A DNA stretch of 64,000 nt, taken from assembly GCF_033118175.1 (NCBI RefSeq), contig NW_026870889.1, positions 434,001 to 498,000 on the forward strand, given 5' to 3'. The notes under the pieces are model-generated. The model worked only from the letters and a program-made list of their open reading frames with translations, did no database searches and was not told where the DNA came from. A program made the translations under genes and the position numbers. Below are positions 36,801 through 50,989 of this stretch, piece by piece. The stretch's first letter is position 1. Each line of letters begins with the position of its first letter. The stretch is from Dama dama. Lineage: Eukaryota > Chordata > Mammalia > Artiodactyla > Cervidae.

Positions 36801-39739
36801 TTTTCAGGCTCTTCATGATTTTCAGCACCGCTTCTTGATCCTCCTATTTTTCAGACCGTTTCATTCTCATCTCATTTTTGACGCCTTTTGAAGCTGTTCA
36901 TATTTTTTACACCTTTGAAGCTCTTAATATTTTTCACACCTTTTCAGTCTCTGCATGTGTTTGAACACCGCTTCATGCCCCTCCTATTTTTCAGACTGTT
37001 TCATCTCTTCATGAATTTCACACCTTTTGAAGCTCTTCATATTTTGCACACCTTTTCAGGCTCTTAATGTTTTTCACAACGACTTCATGCTCCTCCAACT
37101 TTTCAGACCGTTCCATGCTCCTCATATTTTTGACACCTTTTGAAGTTCTTCATATTTTTCACACCTTTTCAGGCTCTTCATGTTTTTCAACACCGCTTCA
37201 TGCTCCTGCTTTTTTGCAGTCCGTTTCATGCTCCTCATATATTTGACACATTTTGAAGCTGTTCATATATTTCACACGTTTTCAGGCTATTCATGTTTTT
37301 CAACACCACTTCATGCTCCTCCGATTTTTCAGTCTGTTTCATGCACATCTCAATTTTTACATCTTTTGAAGCTCTTCATATTTTTCACACCTTTTGAAGC
37401 TCTACATATTTTTCACACGTTTTCAGGCTCTTCATGTTTTTCAACACCGTTTCATGCTCCTCCTATTTTTCCGTCCATTTCATGATCCTCATATTTTTGA
37501 CACCTTTTGAAGCTCTTCATATTTTTCACAGCTTTTGAAGCTCTTCATATTTTTACACCTTTTCAGCCTCTTCATGATTTTCAACACCGCTTCATGCACC
37601 TCCTATTTTTCAGACCGTTTCATGCTCATCTAATTTTTGACAACTTTTGAAGCTCTTCATATTTTTCATACCTTTTGAAGCTCTTCATATTTTTCACATT
37701 TTGGAAGCTCTTCTTATTTTTCTCATGGTTTCAGGCTCTTCATGGTTTTCAAGACCGCTTCATGCTCCTCCTATTTTTAGACCATTTCATACTCCTTATA
37801 TGTTTGACATTTTTTGAGGCTCTTCATATTTTTCACACCATTTCAGCCTCTTCATGTTTTTGAACACCGTTTCTTGATCCTCCTATTTTTCAGAACGTTT
37901 CATGCTCCTCATATTTTGACACCTTTTAAAGCTCTTCATATTTTTCACACCTTTTCAGGCTCTTCATGTTTTTGAACACCGTTTCATGCTCTTCCTATTT
38001 TTCAGACCGTTTCAAGCTCCTCATATTTTTCACACCTTTTGAAGCTCTTCATATTTTTCACACCTTTTCAGGCTCTTCATGTTTTTCAACACCACTTCAT
38101 GCTTCTCCTTTTTTGCAGACCCTTTCATGCTCCTAATAATTTTGACACCTGTTGAAGCTCTTCATATTTCTCACACCTTTTCAGACTCTTCATGTTTTTC
38201 AACACCGCTTAATGCTCCTCTTATTTTTCAGACCGTTTCATGCTCATCTCATTTTTTATATCTTTTGAAGCTCTTCATATTTTTCACGTCTTTTGAAACT
38301 CTTCATATTTTTCACAACTTCTCAGGCTCTTCATTTTTTTCAACACCACTTCATGCTCCTCCTATTTTTCAGACGGTTTCATTCTCATTTCATTTTTAAC
38401 ACCTTTTGAAGCTCTTCATATTTTTGACACCTTTTGAAGCTCTTCATATTTTTGGCACCTTTTCAGTCTCTGCATGTGTTTGAACACCGCTTCATGCCCC
38501 TCCTATTTTTCAGACCGTTTCATCTCCTCATGAATTTCACACCTTTTGAAGCTCTTCATATTTTGCACACCTTTTCAGGCTCTTCATGTTTTTGAACACC
38601 GCTTCATGCTCCTCCTATTTTTCGACCGTTTCATGCTCCTCATATTTTTCACACGTTTTGAAGCTCTTCATATTTTTCACACTTTTCAGGCTCTTCATTT
38701 TTTTCAATACCACTTCATGCTCCTCCTATTTTACAGACAGTTTCATGCTCATCTCATTTTTGACACCTTTTGTAGCTCTTCATATTTTTCACACCTTTTG
38801 AAGCTCTTCGTATTTTTCACACGTTTTCAGGCTCTTCATGTTTTTCAACACCGCTTCATGCTCTTCCTATTTTACAGACCGTTTCATGCTCCTCATATTT
38901 TTGACAGCTTTTGAAGCTCTTCATATTTTTCACACCTTTTCAGGCTCTTCATGTTTTTCAACACCGCTTCATGCTCCTCCTAGTTTTCAGACCGTTTCAT
39001 GCTCCTCATATTTGTGACACCATTTGAAGCTCTTCATATTTTTCACACCTTTTCAGGCTCTTCATGTTTTTGAACAACTTTTCATGATCCTCCTATTTTT
39101 CAGAACGTTTCATGCTCCTCATATTTTGACACCTTTTAAAGCTCTTCATATTTTCACACCTTTTGTGGTTCTTTATGTATTTCAACACCGCTTCATGCTC
39201 CTTCTTATTTTCAGACCGTTTCATGCTCATCTTATTTTTGACACCGTTTGAAGCTCTTCATATTATTCACTTCTTTAGAAACTCTTCATATTTTTCACAC
39301 CTTCTCAGGCTCTTCATTTTTTTCAACACCACTTCATGCTCCTCCTATTTTTCAGACCGTTTCATGCTCATCTCATTTTTGACACCTTTTGAAGCTCTTC
39401 ACATTTTTCACACCTTTTGAAGTTCTTCATATTTTTCATACGTTTTCAGGCTCTTCATGTTTTTCAACACCGCTTCATGCTCCTCCTCTTTTTCAGACCG
39501 TTTCATGCTCCTCATATTTTTGACACCTTTTGAAGCTCTTCATATTTTACACACCTTTTCAGGCTCTTCATGTTTTTGAACACCGCTTCAGGCTCCTCCT
39601 ATTTCTCAGACCGTTTCATGCTCCTCATATTTTTCACACCTTTTGAAACTCTTCATATTTTTCACACCTTTTCAGGCTCTTTATGTTTTTCAACACAACT
39701 TCATTCTCCTCCTATTTTTCAGACCTTATCATGCTCCTC

Positions 39740-40155
39740 ATGTATTTCACACCTTTTGAAGCTCTTCATATTTTACACAACTTTTCAGGCTATTCATCAT
39801 TTTCAACACCACTTCATGCTCCTCCTAATATTCAGACCGTTTCATGTTCCTCATATTTTTGACACCTTTTGACGCTCTCATATATTTCACACCTTTTCAG
39901 GCTCTTCATGTTTTTCAACACGGCTTCATGCTCTTTCTATTTTTCATACCGTTTCATGCTCCTCATATTTTTCACACCTTTTGAAGCTCTTCATATTTTT
40001 CACACCTTTCAGCCTCTTCATGTTTTTCAACAATGCTTCATGCTCCTCCTTTTTTTTAGACCGTTTCATGCTCCTCATGTATTTCACACATTTTGAAGCT
40101 CTTCATAACTTTCACAACTTTTCAGCCTCTTCATGTTTTTGAATACCGTTTCATG
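39740..40155 (+). repeat. Segment repeated 3043 bp downstream (first copy)
   Basis: Matches 42783-43198; markers are GGCTATTCATCATTTTCAAC and CTCCTAATATTCAGACC. It differs at a few bases, for example TTTTGAAGCTC (39977) against TTTTGTAGCTC (about 43023). Confidence 0.85.
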
Positions 40156-42249
40156 CTCTTCCTATTTTTCAGATGGTTTCATGCTCCTCATATTTTTGAC
40201 ACATTTTGAAGCTCTTCATATTTTGATACCCTTTCAGGCTCTTCATGTTTTTCAACACCGCTTAATGATCCTCCTATTTTTCAGACCGTTTACTGCTCCT
40301 CATATTTTTGACACCTTTTGAAGCTCTTCATATTTTTCACAGCTTTTCAGGCTCTTCATGTTTTTCAACACCGCTTCATGCTCCTCCAATTTTTCAGACT
40401 GTTTCATGCTCCTCATATTTTTGACACGTTTTGAAGCTCTTCATATTTTGCACACCTTTTCAGGTTTTTCTTGTTTTTCAACACCACATCATGCTCCACC
40501 TATTTTTCAGACCGTTTCATGCTCCTCATATATTTCTCACCATTTGAAGCTCTTCATATTTTTCACACCTTTTGAAGCTCTTCATATATTTCACACCATT
40601 TCAGGCACTTCATGTTTTTCAACACCACTTCATGCTCCTCCTATTTTTCAGACCGTTTCATGCTCCTCATATTTCTGACACGTTTTGAAGCTCTTCATAT
40701 TTTTCACACTTTTTAAAGCTCTTCATATTTTTCACAACTTTTCAGGCTCTTCATATTTTTCAACACCGCTTCATGATCGTCCTGTTTTTCAGACCATTTC
40801 ATGCTCCTCATATTATTGACAGCTTTTGAAGCTCTTCATATTTTTCACACCTTTTCAGTCTCTTCATGTTTATGAACACCGTTTCATGCTCCTCCTATTT
40901 TTCAGACCGTTTCATGCTGCTCATATTGTTGACACTTTTTGAAGCTCTTCATATTTTTCACACCTTTTCAGGCTCTTCTTGGTTTTGAACACCGTTTCAT
41001 TCTCCTCCTATTTTTCAGACCGTTTCATGCTCCTCATTTTTTGACACCTTTTGAATCTCTTCACATATTTCACACCTTTTCAGGCTCTCCATGTTTTTGA
41101 ACACAGCTTCAAGCTCTTCCTATTTTTAAGACAGTTTCATGTTCCTCATATATTTCTCACCTTTTGAAGCTCTTCATATTTTTCACACCTTTTCAGGCTC
41201 TTTATGTTTTTGACCACCGCTTCATGCTCCTCCTATATTTCAGACCGTTACATGTTCCTAATATTTTTGACACGTTTTGAAGCTCTTCATGTTTTTTACA
41301 CATTTTCAGGCTCTTCATGTTTTTCAACATGGCTTCATGCTTCTCCTATTTTTCAGACTGTTTCATGCTCCTCACATACTACACACGTTTTGAAGCTCTT
41401 CATATTTTTCACACGTTTTCAGGCTCTTCATGTTTTTCAACACCGCTTCATGCTCCTCCTATTTTTCAGACCATTTCATGCTCCTCATGTATTTCACACC
41501 TTTTGAAGCTCTTCATATTTTCCACAACTTTTCAGGCACTTTATGTTTTTGAACACAGTTTCATGCTCCTCCTATTTTTCACACCTTTTGAAGCTCTTCA
41601 TATTTTTCACACCTTTTCAGGCTCTTCATGTTTCTCAACACCACTTCATGCTCCTCCTATTTTTCAGACCGTTTCATGCTCCTCATATTTTTGACACCTT
41701 TTGAAGCTCTTCATATTTTTCACACTTTTTCAGGCCCTTCATGTTTTTCAACACCGCGTCATGCTCCTCCCATTTTTCAGACAGTTTCATGCTCCTCATA
41801 TTTTTGACACTTTTTGAAGATTTTCATATTTTTCACACCTTTTTTGGTTCGTCATTTTTTCAACACCGCTTCATGCTCCTCCTATATTTCAGGCCGTTTC
41901 ATGCTCCTCTTGTATTTCACACCTTTTGAAGCTCTTCATATTTTTCACACATTTTCATACTCTTCATGTTTTTGTACATCGCTACAATCCTCCTCCTATT
42001 CTTCAGACCGTTTCATGCTCCTCATATTTTCAGACCTTTTGAAGCTCTTCAATTTTTCACACCTTTTCAGGCTCTTCATGTTTTTCAACACCGCTTCATG
42101 CTCCTCCTATTTTTCAGATCGTTTCATGCTCCTCATATGTGTCACACCTTTTGAAGCTCTTCATATTTTTCACACGTTTTCAGGCTCTTCATATTTTTGA
42201 ACACCGTTTCATGCTCCTCCGATTTTTCAGACCGTTTCATGCTCCTCAT

Positions 42250-42576
42250 ATTTTTCACACCTTTTCAGGCTCTTCATGTTTTTCAACACTGCTTCATGGT
42301 CCTCCTATTTTTCAGACTGTTTCATGCTCACATATTTTGACACCTTTTGAAGCTCTTCATATTTTTCACAGCTTTTCATGCTCTTCATGTTTTTCAACAC
42401 CGCTTCATGCTCCTCCTATTTTTCAGACAGTTTCATGCTCCTCATGTATTTCACACCATTTGAAGCTCTTCATATTTTTCACACCTTTTCAGGCTCTTCA
42501 TGTTTTTGAACACCGTTTCATGTTCCGCCTATTTTTCAGACAGTTTCATGCTCCTCATATTTTTGACACCTTTTGA
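42250..42576 (+). repeat. Segment repeated 1013 bp downstream (first copy)
   Basis: Matches 43263-43589. The shared oddity is a shortened D sub-repeat (CATGCTCACATATTTTGACA) and the variant CATGTTCCGCCTATTTTTC. Confidence 0.85.
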
Positions 42577-42782
42577 AGCTCTTCATATTTTTTACACCTT
42601 TTCTGTTTCGTCATGTTTTTCAACACCGCTTCAAGCTCCTCCTATTTTTCAGGCTGTTTCATGCTCCTCTTGTATTTCACACCTTTTGAAGCTCTTCATA
42701 TTTTTCACACCTTTTCAGGCTCTTCATGATTTTCAACACCGCTCCATGCTCCTCTTTTTTTTCAGACCGTTTCATGCTCCTC

Positions 42783-43198
42783 ATGTATTTCACACCTTTT
42801 GAAGCTCTTCATATTTTACACAACTTTTCAGGCTATTCATCATTTTCAACACCACTTCATGCTCCTCCTAATATTCAGACCGTTTCATGTTCCTCATATT
42901 TTTGACACCTTTTGACGCTCTCATATATTTCACACCTTTTTAGGCTCTTCATGTTTTTCAACACGGCTTCATGCTCTTTCTATTTTTCATACCGTTTCAT
43001 GCTCCTCATATTTTTCACACCTTTTGTAGCTCTTCATATTTTTCACACCTTTCAGCCTCTTCATGTTTTTCAACAATGCTTCATGCTCCTCCTTTTTTTC
43101 AGACCGTTTCATGCTCCTCATGTATTTCACACATTTTGAAGCTCTTCATAGCTTTCACAACTTTTCAGCCTCTTCATGTTTTTGAATACCGTTTCATG
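42783..43198 (+). repeat. Segment repeated from 3043 bp upstream (second copy)
   Basis: Partner of 39740-40155. It lies between the two members of the 1013-bp pair, so this region is a mosaic of at least two copying events. Confidence 0.85.
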
Positions 43199-43262
43199 TT
43201 CCTCCTATTTTTCAGACCGTTTCATGCTCCTCATATTTTTGACACCTTTTGAAAGTCTTCAT

Positions 43263-43589
43263 AGTTTTCACACCTTTTCAGGCTCTTCATGTTTTTCAAC
43301 ACCGCTTCATGGTCCTCCTATTTTTCAGACCGTTTCATGCTCACATATTTTGACACCTTTTGAAGCTCTTCATATTTTTCACAGCTTTTCATGCTCTTCA
43401 TGTTTTTCAACACCGCTTCATGCTCCTCCTATTTTTCAGACAGTTTCAAGCTCCTCATGTATTTCACACCATTTTAAGCTCTTCATATTTTTCACACCTT
43501 TTCAGGCTCTTAATGTTTTTGAACACCGTTTCATGTTCCGCCTATTTTTCAGACAGTTTCATGCTCCTCATATTTGTGACATCTTTTGA
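43263..43589 (+). repeat. Segment repeated from 1013 bp upstream (second copy)
   Basis: Partner of 42250-42576, with scattered substitutions (for example CAAGCTCC for CATGCTCC near 43447). Confidence 0.85.
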
Positions 43590-44779
43590 AGCTTTTCATA
43601 TTTTTCACACCTTTTAGGCTCTTCATGTTTTTCACACCATTTCAGGCTCTTCATGTTTTTGAACACGGCTTCATGCTCCTCCTATTTTTCAGACGATTTC
43701 TTGATCCTCATATTTTTGACACCTTTTGAAGCTCTTCATATTTTTCACACTTTTTCAGGCTCTTCATGTTTTTCAACACCGCTTCATGCTTCTCCTATTT
43801 TTCAGACGATTTCTTGATCCTCATATTTTTGACACATTTTGAAGCTCTTCATATTTTTCACACCTTTTCATGCTCTTCATTTTTTCCAACACCGCTTCAT
43901 GCTTCTCCTTTTTTTCAGACCGTTTCATGCTCCTCATATTTTTGACACCTTTTGAAGCTCCTCATATTTCTCACACTTTTCATGCTCTTCATGTTTTCCA
44001 ATACCGTGTCATGCTCCTCCTTTTTTTCAGACCATTTCATGCTCCTCATATTTTTGACACCTTTTGAAGCTCTTTATATATTTCACACCTTTTCAGGCTC
44101 TTCAGGTTTTTCAACACCGCTTCATGCTCCTCCTATTTTTCAGAACGTTTCATTCTCCTCCTATTTTTCACACCTTTTGAAGCTCTTCATATATTTCACA
44201 CCTTTTCAGGCTCTTCATGTTTTTGAACACCGCTTGATGCTCCTCCTCTTTTTCAGACCGTTTCATGCTCCTCATATTTTTGAAACCATTTGAAGCTCTT
44301 CATATTTTTGACACCTTTTCATGCTCTTCATGTATTTCAACACCGCTTCATGCTTCTCCTATTTTTCAGACGATTTCTTGCTCCTCATATTTTTGACACA
44401 TTTTGAAGCTCTTCATATTTTTCACACCTTTTCAGGCTTTTCATTGTTTTCAACACCGCTTCATGCTCCTCCTTTTTTTCAGACAGTTTCATTGTCCTCC
44501 TATTTTTGACACCTTTTGAAGCTCTTCATATATTTCACACCTTTTCAAGCTCTTCATGTTTTTGAACACTGCTTCATGCTCCTCCAATTTTTCAGACCGT
44601 TTCATGCTCCTCATATTTTCGACACCTTTTGAAGCTCTTTATATTTTTCACACCTTTTCAGGCTCTTCATGTTTTTCAACAGCGCTTCCTGCTCCTCCTA
44701 TTTTTCAGACCGTTTCATGCTCCTCGTTTTTTTGACACGTTTTGAAGCTCTTCATTTATTTCACACCTTTTCAGGCTCT

Positions 44780-46998
44780 TCATGTTTTTCAACACCGCTT
44801 CATGCTCCTCCTATTTTTCAGACCGTTTCTTGCTCCTCATATTTTTGACACCTTTTGAAGCTCTTCATATTCTTCACACCTTTTCATGCTCTTCATGTTT
44901 TTCAACACCGATTCATGCTCCTCCTATTTTTCAGACCATTTCATGCTCCCCCTGTTTTTCAGACCGTTTCATGCTCCTCATATATTTTAAACCTTTTGAA
45001 TCTCTTCATATATTTCACACCTTTTCAGGCTGTTCATGTTTTTCAAAAACGCTTCATGATCCTCCTATTGTTCAGACCGTTTCATGCTCCTCAAGTATTT
45101 CACACCTTTTGAAGCTCTTCATATTTTTCACACCTTTTCAGGCTCTTCATGTTTTTCAACACCATTTCATGGTCCTCCTATATTTCAGACCGTTTGAGGC
45201 TCCTCATATTTTTGACAGCTTTTGAAGCTCTTCTTATTTTTCACACCTTTTCAGGCTCTTCAAGTTTTTGAACACAGTTCATGCTCTTCCTATTTTTCAG
45301 ACCGTTTCATGCTCCTCATGTATTTCACACCTTTTGAAGCTCTTAATATTTTTCACACCTTTTCACGCCCTTCATGTTTTTGAACACCGCTTCAGGGTCC
45401 TCCTATTGTTCAGACCGTTTCTTTTTCCTCATATTTTTCACACCTTTTGAAGCTCTTCCTATTTTTCACAACTTTTCAGGCTCTTCATATTTTTCAACAC
45501 CGCTTCATGCTCCTCCTATTTTTCACACCGTTTAATGCTCCTCATGTATTTCACACCTTTTGAAGCTCTTCATAATTTTCACATCTTTTCAGTCTCTTCA
45601 TGTTTTTGAACAATGTTTCATGCTCCTCTTTTTTTTCAGACCGTTTCATGCTCATCTCATTTTTTACACCTTTAGAAGCTCTTCATATTTTTCACACCTT
45701 TTGAAGCTCTTCAATTTTTTCACATCATTTCAGGCTCTTCATATTTTTGAACAATGTTTCATGCTCCTCTATTTTTCAGACCGCTTCATGCTCCTCATAT
45801 TTTTGACACCTTTTGAATCTCTTCATATATTTCACACCTTTTCAGGCTTTTCATCTTTTTCAACACCACTTAATGCCCCTCCTATTTTTCAGACCGTATC
45901 ATGCTCATCTCATTTTTTACACCTTATGAAGCTCTTCATATTTTTCACACCTTTTCAGGCTCTTCATGTTTTTCAATACCGCTTCATGCTCCTCCATTTT
46001 TCACACCGTTTCATGCTTCTCATGTATTTCACACCTTTTGAAACTCTTCATATTTTTCAAATCTTTTCAGGCTCTTCATGTTTTTGAACAAGGTTTCATG
46101 CTCCTCCCATTTTTCAGACCGTTTCATGCTCCTCATATTTTTGACACCTTTTGAAGTTCTTCATATTTTTCACACCTTTTCAGGCTCTTCATGTTTTTAA
46201 ACACCGCTTCATGCTGCTCGTATTTTTCAGAACTTTTCATGCTCCTCATATTTTTCACATCTTTTGAAGCTCTTCATATTTTCCACACCTTTCCAGGCTC
46301 TTCATGTTTTTGAACACCGCTTCATGCTCCTCCTATTTTACAGACCGTTTCATTCTCTTCATGTATTTCACACGTAATGAAGCTCTTCATATTTTTCACA
46401 CCTTTTCAGGCTCTTCATGTTTTTCAACACCGTCTCATGCTACTCCTATTTTTCAGACCGTTTCATGCTCCTCATGTATTTCACACCTTTTGAAGCTCTT
46501 CATATTTTTCACACCTTTTCAGGCTCTTCATGTTTTTCAACACCGCTTCATGCTTCTCCTATTTTTCAGACCGTTTCTTGCTCCTCATATATTTCACACC
46601 TTTTGAAACTCTTCATATTTTTCAAACCTTTTTAGGCTCTTCATGTTTTTCCACAAGACTTCATGCTCTTCCTAGTTTTTAGACCGTTTCATGCTCATCT
46701 CATTTTTGACACATTTTGAAGCTCTTCATATTTTTGACACCTTTTGAAGCTCTTCATATTTTTCACACCTTTTCAAGCTCTTCATGCTTTTCAACACCGT
46801 TTCATGCTCCTGCTATATTTCAGACCGTTTCATGCTCCTCGTATTTTTAACACCTTTTGAAGCTCTTCATATTTTTCACACGTTTTCAGGCTCTTCATGT
46901 TTTTCAACACCGCTTCATGCTGCTCCTCTTTTTCATTCCGATTCATGCTCCTCATATTTTTGACACCTTTTTAAAGCTCTTCATATTTTTCACACCTT
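44780..46998 (+). repeat. 2.2-kb segment repeated 17.8 kb downstream (first copy)
   Basis: Offset of 17816 bp for the left part (44782 to 62598) and 16999 bp for the right part (46304 to 63303). About 811 bp at roughly 45480-46290 exist only here. Markers are CATGCTCCCCCTGTTTTTC and CACACGTAATGAAGC. Confidence 0.9.
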
Positions 46999-48324
46999 TT
47001 CAGGCTTTTCATGTTTTTGAACACTGCTTCATGCTCCTCCTATTTTTCAGATCGTTTCATGCTCCTCATGTATTTCACACCTTTTGAAGCTCTTCATATA
47101 TTTCAAAGCTTTTCAAGCTCTTCATATTTTTCACACCTTTTCAGGCTCTTCATGTTTTTGAACACCATTTCATGCTCCTCCTATTTTTCATACCGTTTCA
47201 TGATCATCTATTTTTTGACACCTTTTGAAGCTCTTCATACTTTTCACACCTTTTGAAGCTCTTCCCATTTTCACACCTTTTCAGGCTCTTCATGTTTTTG
47301 AACACCGTTTCATTCTCCTCCTATTTTTCAGACCCTTTCATGCTCCTCATATTTTTGACACCTTTTGAAGCTCTTCATATTTTTCACAATTTTGAAACTC
47401 TTCATATATTTCGCACCTTTTCAGGCTCTTCATATTTTTCATCACCACTTCATGCTTCTCCTATTTTTCAGACCGTTTCATGCTCATCTAATATATGACA
47501 CTTTTGAAGCTCTTCATATTTTTGACACCTTTTGAAGCTCTTCACATTTTTCACACCTTTTCAGGCTCTTCATGTTTTTGAACACCGTTTCATTCTCCTC
47601 CTATTTTTCAGACAGTTTCTTACTCCTCATATTTTTGACACGTTTTGAGGCTCTTCATATTTTTCACACCTTTGCAGGCTCTTCATGATTTTGAACAACG
47701 TTTCATGATGCTCCTATTTTTCACAACGTTTCATGTTCCTCATAATTTTGACACCTTTTAAAGCTTTTCATATTTTTCACACGTTTTCAGGCTCTTCATG
47801 ATTTTGAACACCGCTTCATGAACCTCCTATTTTACAGACCGTTTCATGCTCTTTATATTTTTGACCCCTTTTGAAGCTCTTCATATTTTTCACACCTTTT
47901 CAGGCTCTTCATGTTTTTGAACACTGCTTCATGCTCCTCCTATTTTTCAGACCTATTCATGCTCCTCATATTTTTGACAACTTTTGAAGCTCTTCATATT
48001 TTTCACACCTTTTCAGGCTCTTCACGTTTTTGAACAACACTTCATGCTCCTCCTATTTTTCAGACTGTTTCATGCTCAGCTAATTTTTCACACCTTTTGA
48101 AGTTCTTCATATTTTTCACACCTTTTCAGGCTCTTCATGTTTTTCAACACCGCCCTATGCTCCTCCTTTTTATCAGACTTTTTCATGCTCCTCATGTAAT
48201 TCACACCTTTTGAAGCTCTTTATATTTTTCACACCTTTTCAGGCTCTTCATGTTTTTCAACACCACTTCATGCTCCTCCTATTTTTCAGACCCTTTCATG
48301 CTCATCTAATATTTAACACCTTTT

Positions 48325-48408
48325 GAAACTCTTCATATATTTCACACCTTTTGAAGCTCTTCATATTTTTCATATTTTTGAAGCTCTTCATATTTTTCAC
48401 ACCTTTTC
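48325..48408 (+). repeat. Run of A sub-repeats
   Basis: Three successive A-type sub-repeats, one of them shortened (TTTTTCATATTTTTGAAGC). A similar run occurs at about 53165-53250 and in its duplicate near 57857-57942. Confidence 0.75.
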
Positions 48409-50989
48409 AGGCTCTTCATGTTTTTCAACACCATTTCATGCTGTCTCTATTTTTCAGACCTTTTCTTGCTCCTCATATTTTTCACACCTTTTGAAGCTCT
48501 TCATATTTTTCACACCTTTTCAGGCTCTTCATGTTTTTGAACACAGCTTCACGCTTCTCCTATTTTTCAGACCGTTTCATGCTCCTCATATTTTTGACAC
48601 CTTTTGAAGCTCTTCATAATTTTCAAACCTTTTCAGGCTCTTCATGTTTTTCAACACCACTTCATGCTCCTCGTATTTTTCAGACCGTTTCATGCCCCTA
48701 ATAGTTTTGACACCTTTTGAAGTTCTTCATATTTTTCACGCTTTTTCATGCGCTTCATGTTTTTGAACACCGCTTCATGCTTCTCCTATTTTCCAGACCG
48801 TTTCATGCTCCTCATATTTTTGACACATTTTGAAGCTCTTCATATTTTTCACACCTTTTCAGGCTCTTCAGGTTTTTCAACACCACTTCATGCTCCTCCT
48901 ATTTTTCAGACCGTTTCATCCTCCTCATATTTTTGACACCTTTAGAAGCTCTTCATTATTTCACAACTTTTCAGGCTCTTCATGTGTTTTAGCAGCACTT
49001 CATGCTCGTCCTATTTTTCAGACCTTTCATGCTCCTCATATTTTTGACACCTTTTGAAGCTCTTCATATTTTTCACAGCTTTTCAGACTCTTCATGTTTT
49101 TGATCACCGTTTCATGCTCCTCCTATTTTTCAGACCGTTTCATGCTCCTCATATTTTTGACACTTATTGAAGCTCTTCATATTTTTCACTCCTTTTCAGG
49201 CTCTTCATGTTTTTCAACACCACTTTACGGTCCTCCTATTTTTCAGACAGTTTCATGCTCATCTCATTTTTGACACCTTTTCAAGCTTTTCAAATTTTTC
49301 ACAACATTTCAGGCTCTTCATGTTTTTGAACACCGCTTCATGCTCCTCCTATTTTTCAGAGAGTTTCATGCACCTCATGTATTTCACACCTTTTGAACCT
49401 CTTCATATTTTTCACGCATTTTCAGGCTCTTCATGTTTTGCACCACCACTTCATGCTCCTCCTATTTTTCAGATCGTTTCATGCTCATCTCATTTTTGCA
49501 ACCTTTAGAATCTCTTCATTTTTTTCACACCTTTTCAGGCTCTTCATGTTTTTCAACACCGCTTCATGCTCCTCCTATTTTTCAGACCGTTTCATGCTCA
49601 TCTCATTTTTGACACCTTTTCAAACTTTTCATATTTTTCACACCTTATCAGGCTCTTCATATTTTTGAACACCGCTTCATGCTTCTCCTATTTTTCACAC
49701 CGTATACTGCTCCTCATATTTTTCACACCTATTGAAGCTCTTCATATTTTTCACACCTTTTCATGCTCCTCATGTTTTTGAACACTGCTCATGATCCTCC
49801 GAATTTTCAGACCGTTTCATGCTCTTCATATTTTTGACAACTTTTGAAACTCTTCATATTTTTCACACCTTTTCAGGTTCTTCATGTTTTTCCACACCAC
49901 TTCATGCTTCTCGTATTTTTCAAACCTTTTCATGCTTCTCATGAATTTCACACACTTTGAAGCTCTTCATATTTTTCACAACGTTTCAGGCTCTTCATGT
50001 TTCTGATCACCGTTTCATGCTCCTCCTATCTTTCACACCGTTTCATGCTTCTCATATTTTTGACACCATTTGAAGCTCTTCATATTTTTCACACCTTTTC
50101 AGGCTCTTCATGTTTTTCCACACCACTTCAGTCTTCTCATATTTTTCAGAACTTTTCATGCTCCTCATGAATTTCACACCTTTTGAAGTTCTTCATATTT
50201 CTCACACCTTTTCAGGCTCCTCATGTTTTTGATCACCGTTTCATGCTCCTCCTATTTTTCAGAACGTTTCATGCTCCTCATATTTTTGACACCTTTTGAA
50301 GCTCTTCATATTTTTCACACGTTTTCAGGCTCTTCATGATTTTGAACACCGCTTCATGAACCTCCTATTTTACAGACCGTTTCATGCTCTTTATATATTT
50401 GACCCCTTTTGAAGCTCTTCATATTTTTCACACCTTTTCATGCTCTTCATATTTTTCAACACCGTTTCATCCTGCTTCTATTTTTCAGGCCGTTTCATGC
50501 TCCTCATATTTTTCACACCTTTTGAAGCTCTTCATATTTTTCACACCTTTTCAGGCTCTTCATGTTTTTCAACACCGTTTCATGCTGCTTCTTTTTTTCA
50601 GACCGTTTCATGCTCCTCATATTTTTCACACCTTTTGAAGCTCTTCATATTTTTGACACCTTTTCAGGCTCTTCATATTTTTGAACACAGCTTCATGCTC
50701 CTCCTATTTTTCAGACCGTTTCATGCTCCTCATATTTTTGACACCTTTTGAAACTCTTCATATTTTTCACACCTTTTCAGGCTCTTCATGTTTTTCAACA
50801 CCGTTTCATGATCCTCCTATTTTCAGACTGTTTCATGCTCATCTCATTTTTGACACCTTTTGAAGCTTTTCATATTTTTCACAACTTTTTAGGCTCTTCA
50901 TGTTTTCGAACACCGCTTCATCCTCCTCCTATTTTTCAGAGAGTTTCATGCTCCTAATATATTTCACTCCTTTTGAAGCTCTTCATATT